A stretch of 52,726 nt of DNA from Flemingiibacterium sp964430755 (GTDB lineage: Bacteria > Bacillota > Clostridia > Oscillospirales > CAG-272). The position numbers were made by a program, and so were the translations under genes. The notes beneath the pieces are model-generated. The model saw only the letters and a list, made by a program, of their open reading frames with translations. It ran no database searches and had not been told where the DNA came from. Of this stretch, positions 50,021 to 52,726 are shown piece by piece (position 1 is the first letter of the stretch; every line of letters begins with the position of its first letter). Where the stretch lies: the NCBI GenBank assembly GCA_964430755.1, contig CAYSFT010000012.1, forward strand, positions 1 through 52,726, written 5' to 3'.

Positions 50021-52102
50021 ATGGCTAGAGAATTCCCGCTTGAAAGAACTCGTAATATCGGTATCATGGCTCATATCGACGCCGGTAAAACCACGACGAC
50101 TGAGCGTATACTCTTCTATACGGGTGTAAACTACAAGATGGGCGAGACTCACGACGGCGGCGCGACTATGGACTGGATGGCTCAGGAGCAGGAGCGCGGT
50201 ATCACAATTACCTCTGCTGCTACTACCTGCCACTGGAACAATAACCGTATCAACATCATTGATACCCCCGGTCACGTTGACTTTACCGTCGAAGTTGAGC
50301 GTTCCCTTCGTGTACTTGACGGTTCCGTAACCGTTCTTTGTGCAAAGGGCGGCGTTGAGCCTCAGTCCGAAACAGTATGGCGCCAGGCTGACAAGTACCG
50401 CGTACCGCGTATGTGCTATGTCAACAAGATGGACATCATGGGCGCTAACTTCTACCGCGTTGTACAAATGCTGCGTGACCGCCTCAAGGCAAACGCAGTG
50501 CCGATTCAGCTTCCCATCGGTGCAGAGGAAACCTTTAAGGGTATCGTTGACCTTATGGAAATGAAGGCTGACGTTTATTACGATGACCTTGGTAAGGACA
50601 TGCGTGTCGAGGAGATCCCCGCTGATATGCTCGAGCAGGCAGAAGAATATCGCACCAAGATGGTAGAATCCATTTGTGAAACAGATGAGGAGCTCTTCCT
50701 CCGTTATTGCGACGGCGAAGAGATCTCCATTGATGAACTTAAAGCAGCTCTCCGCAAGGCAACAATCGACAATAAGATCGTTCCCGTTGTCTGCGGTACT
50801 TCCTATAAGAACAAGGGCGTTCAGAAACTCCTCGACGCTATCGTCGATTTCATGCCTTCTCCGCTCGACGTTCCCGCAATCAAGGGTGTTATCCCCGGCA
50901 CAGAGGAAGAGGACGAGCGTCCCAGCGACGATAACGCTCCTTTCTCTGCTCTCGCATTCAAGATCATGACCGACCCGTTCGTTGGTAAGCTCTGCTACTT
51001 CAGAGTTTACTCGGGTGTTGTTGAGGCAGGTACTACTGTTTACAACTCCACTAAGGATGCAAAGGAGCGTTTCGGACGTATCCTTCAGATGCACTCCAAT
51101 GAACGTAAGGACATTGATAAATGCTATTCGGGTGATATCGCAGCGGTTATCGGCGTTAAGAATACCACCACCGGTGATACTTTCTGTGATGAAGATAATC
51201 CTATCATCCTTGAGTCGATGGAATTCCCCGAGCCCGTTATCCGCGTTGCTATCGAGCCCAAGACCAAAGCAGGTCAGGAGAAGATGGGTATCGCGCTTGC
51301 AAAGCTCGCAGAGGAAGACCCGACATTCAGAACCTACACCGACGATGAAACCGGTCAGACCATCATCGCAGGTATGGGTGAGCTTCACCTCGAAATCATC
51401 GTTGACAGACTTCTTCGTGAGTTCAAGGTAGAAGCTAACATCGGTAAGCCTCAGGTTGCTTACAAGGAAACCATCAGAAAGAAAGTCGACCACGAGCACA
51501 AGTACGCTCGTCAGTCGGGTGGTAAGGGTCAGTACGGTCACTGTAAGATCATACTCGAGCCGAACGAGCCCGGTGCAGGTTACCTCTTCGAAAACAAGGT
51601 TGTCGGCGGTGCTATTCCGAAGGAATACATCGAGCCTGTTAACCAGGGTATTCAGGCTGCAATGCAGACCGGTGTCCTCGCAGGTTACAACGTTGTTGAC
51701 TGTAAGGTTACCCTTTACGACGGTTCGTACCACGAAGTCGACTCGTCTGAAATGGCGTTCAAGATCGCAGGTTCGATGTGCTTCAAGGAAGCTATGAGAA
51801 TGGCTGATCCTGTTATCACCGAGCCTATGATGAAGGTTACTGTTATCACTCCTAACGATTACCTCGGTGACGTTATCGGTGATATCAACTCCCGCCGCGG
51901 TCAGATCCAGACTATGGACGACGACAACGGTGCAACTCAGATCACCTGCTCTGTTCCGCTTGGAGAAATGTTCGGTTACGCAACCGACCTCCGTTCGAGA
52001 ACACAGGGTCGTGGTCTCTACTCGATGGAACCCAGCCACTTCTCTGAAGTTCCGAAGTCCATCCAGGAAAAGATCATCGCAGAGAGAGGCAAAAAAGCCT
52101 AA
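50021..52102 (+). CDS. fusA: Elongation factor G
   Basis: A 693-residue EF-G of normal length: G1 AHIDAGKTTTTERILFYTG, G3 DTPGHVDFT, G4 NKMD and the C-terminal domain IV/V (GQYGHCKIILEP; GATQITCSVPLGEMFGYATDLRS). It drives ribosomal translocation. RBS AAAGGAG lies before the ATG. Third gene of the str operon, 33 nt after rpsG. Confidence 0.97.
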   Translation: MAREFPLERTRNIGIMAHIDAGKTTTTERILFYTGVNYKMGETHDGGATMDWMAQEQERGITITSAATTCHWNNNRINIIDTPGHVDFTVEVERSLRVLDGSVTVLCAKGGVEPQSETVWRQADKYRVPRMCYVNKMDIMGANFYRVVQMLRDRLKANAVPIQLPIGAEETFKGIVDLMEMKADVYYDDLGKDMRVEEIPADMLEQAEEYRTKMVESICETDEELFLRYCDGEEISIDELKAALRKATIDNKIVPVVCGTSYKNKGVQKLLDAIVDFMPSPLDVPAIKGVIPGTEEEDERPSDDNAPFSALAFKIMTDPFVGKLCYFRVYSGVVEAGTTVYNSTKDAKERFGRILQMHSNERKDIDKCYSGDIAAVIGVKNTTTGDTFCDEDNPIILESMEFPEPVIRVAIEPKTKAGQEKMGIALAKLAEEDPTFRTYTDDETGQTIIAGMGELHLEIIVDRLLREFKVEANIGKPQVAYKETIRKKVDHEHKYARQSGGKGQYGHCKIILEPNEPGAGYLFENKVVGGAIPKEYIEPVNQGIQAAMQTGVLAGYNVVDCKVTLYDGSYHEVDSSEMAFKIAGSMCFKEAMRMADPVITEPMMKVTVITPNDYLGDVIGDINSRRGQIQTMDDDNGATQITCSVPLGEMFGYATDLRSRTQGRGLYSMEPSHFSEVPKSIQEKIIAERGKKA

Positions 52103-52109
52103 AAGACAT

Positions 52110-52265
52110 ATTTGCTGCGCAAATAGTTCAGGCGAGAATTTTCTTCGGCAGCTCCGCCGCCGATTTCGCAGAGCGAAACCGCAAATTCTCGACATCGCTT
52201 GTCCTCTGCATCAATTAATATAGGTTTCAAGCCGTAATCCCGGGTGAAACGCTCGGGAGCGGCTT
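52110..52265 (+). other. Structured fusA-tuf spacer with a three-way junction and a second hairpin
   Basis: ATTTGC/GCAAAT (52110-52115, 52119-52124) is followed by CGAGAATTT (52133-52141), perfectly paired with AAATTCTCG (52183-52191). This stem encloses CGGC/GCCG (52146-52149, 52156-52159) and TTTCGC/GCGAAA (52164-52169, 52173-52178). A further stem AAGCCG/CGGCTT (52229-52234, 52260-52265) encloses TCCCG/CGGGA. No T run follows and no ORF is seen in 52103-52312. It may regulate or process the tuf mRNA, or be a REP-like repeat inserted in the operon. Confidence 0.5.
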
Positions 52266-52312
52266 CCAACACAATAACTTTAAAAATAAAATTTCTTTAG
52301 GAGGAAATTAAA

Positions 52313-52726
52313 ATGGCAAAGGCTAAATTCGAAAGAACAAAACCCCATGTTAACATTGGTACCATCGGTCACGTTGACCATGGTAAGACCACCCTTACCG
52401 CTGCTATCACAAAGACTCTCTCCATCGCTAACGGCGCTAACGAGTTCATGGCATATGACCAGATCGATAACGCTCCCGAGGAGAAGGCACGTGGTATCAC
52501 AATTAACACCCGTCACGTTGAGTATGAGACTGAAAACCGTCACTACGCTCACGTTGACTGCCCCGGCCATGCTGACTATGTTAAGAACATGATCACCGGT
52601 GCAGCTCAGATGGACGGCGCGATCCTCGTTGTTGCAGGTACCGACGGTCCTCTTCAGCAGACTCGTGAGCACGTTCTTCTTGCTCGTCAGGTTGGCGTTC
52701 CCGCAATCGTTGTATTCATGAACAAG
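52313..52726 (+). CDS. tuf: Elongation factor Tu, 5' part (cut by window end)
   Basis: An open frame of 138 codons from the ATG at 52313 to the window end. It begins MAKAKFERTKPHVNIGTIGH, with G1 GHVDHGKTTLT, switch I ARGITINTRHVEYE, G3 DCPGHADYV and the G4 start FMNK at the cut. RBS AGGAGG (52299-52304). The sequence around position 105-115 (AGTDGPLQQTREH) differs slightly from the common ATDGPMPQTREH. Fourth gene of the str operon; about two thirds of it lie beyond the window. Confidence 0.97.
   Translation, partial: MAKAKFERTKPHVNIGTIGHVDHGKTTLTAAITKTLSIANGANEFMAYDQIDNAPEEKARGITINTRHVEYETENRHYAHVDCPGHADYVKNMITGAAQMDGAILVVAGTDGPLQQTREHVLLARQVGVPAIVVFMNK

Noticed and set aside
52110..52191. 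fusA terminator
   Set aside because: Stems are present but no T run follows on the plus strand, and tuf follows in the usual operon order with its own RBS.
49838..52195. Long (785-codon) open frame antisense to fusA
   Set aside because: It lies entirely opposite a full-length, highly conserved EF-G gene whose codon bias creates a stop-free complement. It has no RBS and its protein is low-complexity Val/Leu-rich.

Overview
The window looks like a chromosomal segment of an endospore-forming, gut-type member of the Clostridia, probably Oscillospirales-like. This rests on the spoVAC-AD-AE operon, gerW (ytfJ), scpAB, a lon/engB cluster, RecD2, a FakA/FakB pair, sigma-A-type promoters with 17-nt spacers, strong AGGAGG-type ribosome binding sites, a secreted serpin and very large secreted carbohydrate-binding proteins. 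The taxon is inferred from gene content; no 16S gene is present. I see no phage, insertion sequence or CRISPR array.

Layout. (1) 1-680: tRNA-Pro and tRNA-Val behind one strong promoter, then a structured three-way-junction element. (2) 695-5904: a five-gene sugar module on the minus strand (FGGY kinase, pentulose-phosphate-epimerase-like protein, class II aldolase, YjbQ protein, archaeal-type triose-phosphate isomerase) divergent from a DeoR regulator, with overlapping promoters and inverted repeats between them. (3) 6043-17557: minus-strand accessory genes: an AllA-like cupin, a secreted glycosidase-like protein, a 2116-residue secreted protein built from tandem carbohydrate-binding-like modules, and an intracellular GH3 enzyme. 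A duplicated dyad-containing element lies upstream of the giant gene. (4) 17817-26716, plus strand: a nuclease-like protein, a lipid-linked-sugar flippase, tRNA-Arg, MntP, FakB-FakA, then a lipoprotein serpin followed by a second lipoprotein. (5) 26780-28955: YqhQ on the minus strand, then a Cys-rich zinc-ribbon-like protein and a 44-residue Cys/Gly/Asn-rich membrane peptide whose leader folds onto its own Shine-Dalgarno sequence. (6) 29017-48569, minus strand: housekeeping and sporulation clusters: recD2-comF; lon-engB-M50 protease-scpA-scpB-ytfI-gerW-dacF-rluB-acetyltransferase-like-capA-AEC transporter-topB-HAD, running into spoVAC-AD-AE. (7) 48751-52726, plus strand: the str operon rpsL-rpsG-fusA-tuf, with tuf cut by the window end.

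How the parts fit. The DeoR-controlled module can phosphorylate, epimerise and cleave a ketose and route a triose phosphate into glycolysis; its substrate cannot be read from sequence. The secreted proteins suggest glycan binding and attack outside the cell, and the serpin suggests exposure to host or competitor proteases. The most interesting regulatory signals are two places (before spoVAC and before the 44-residue peptide) where the Shine-Dalgarno sequence pairs perfectly with an upstream anti-Shine-Dalgarno arm, while a sporulation-type promoter-like sequence sits so that a transcript started there would lack the blocking arm. This could separate read-through mRNA (silent) from sporulation mRNA (translated).
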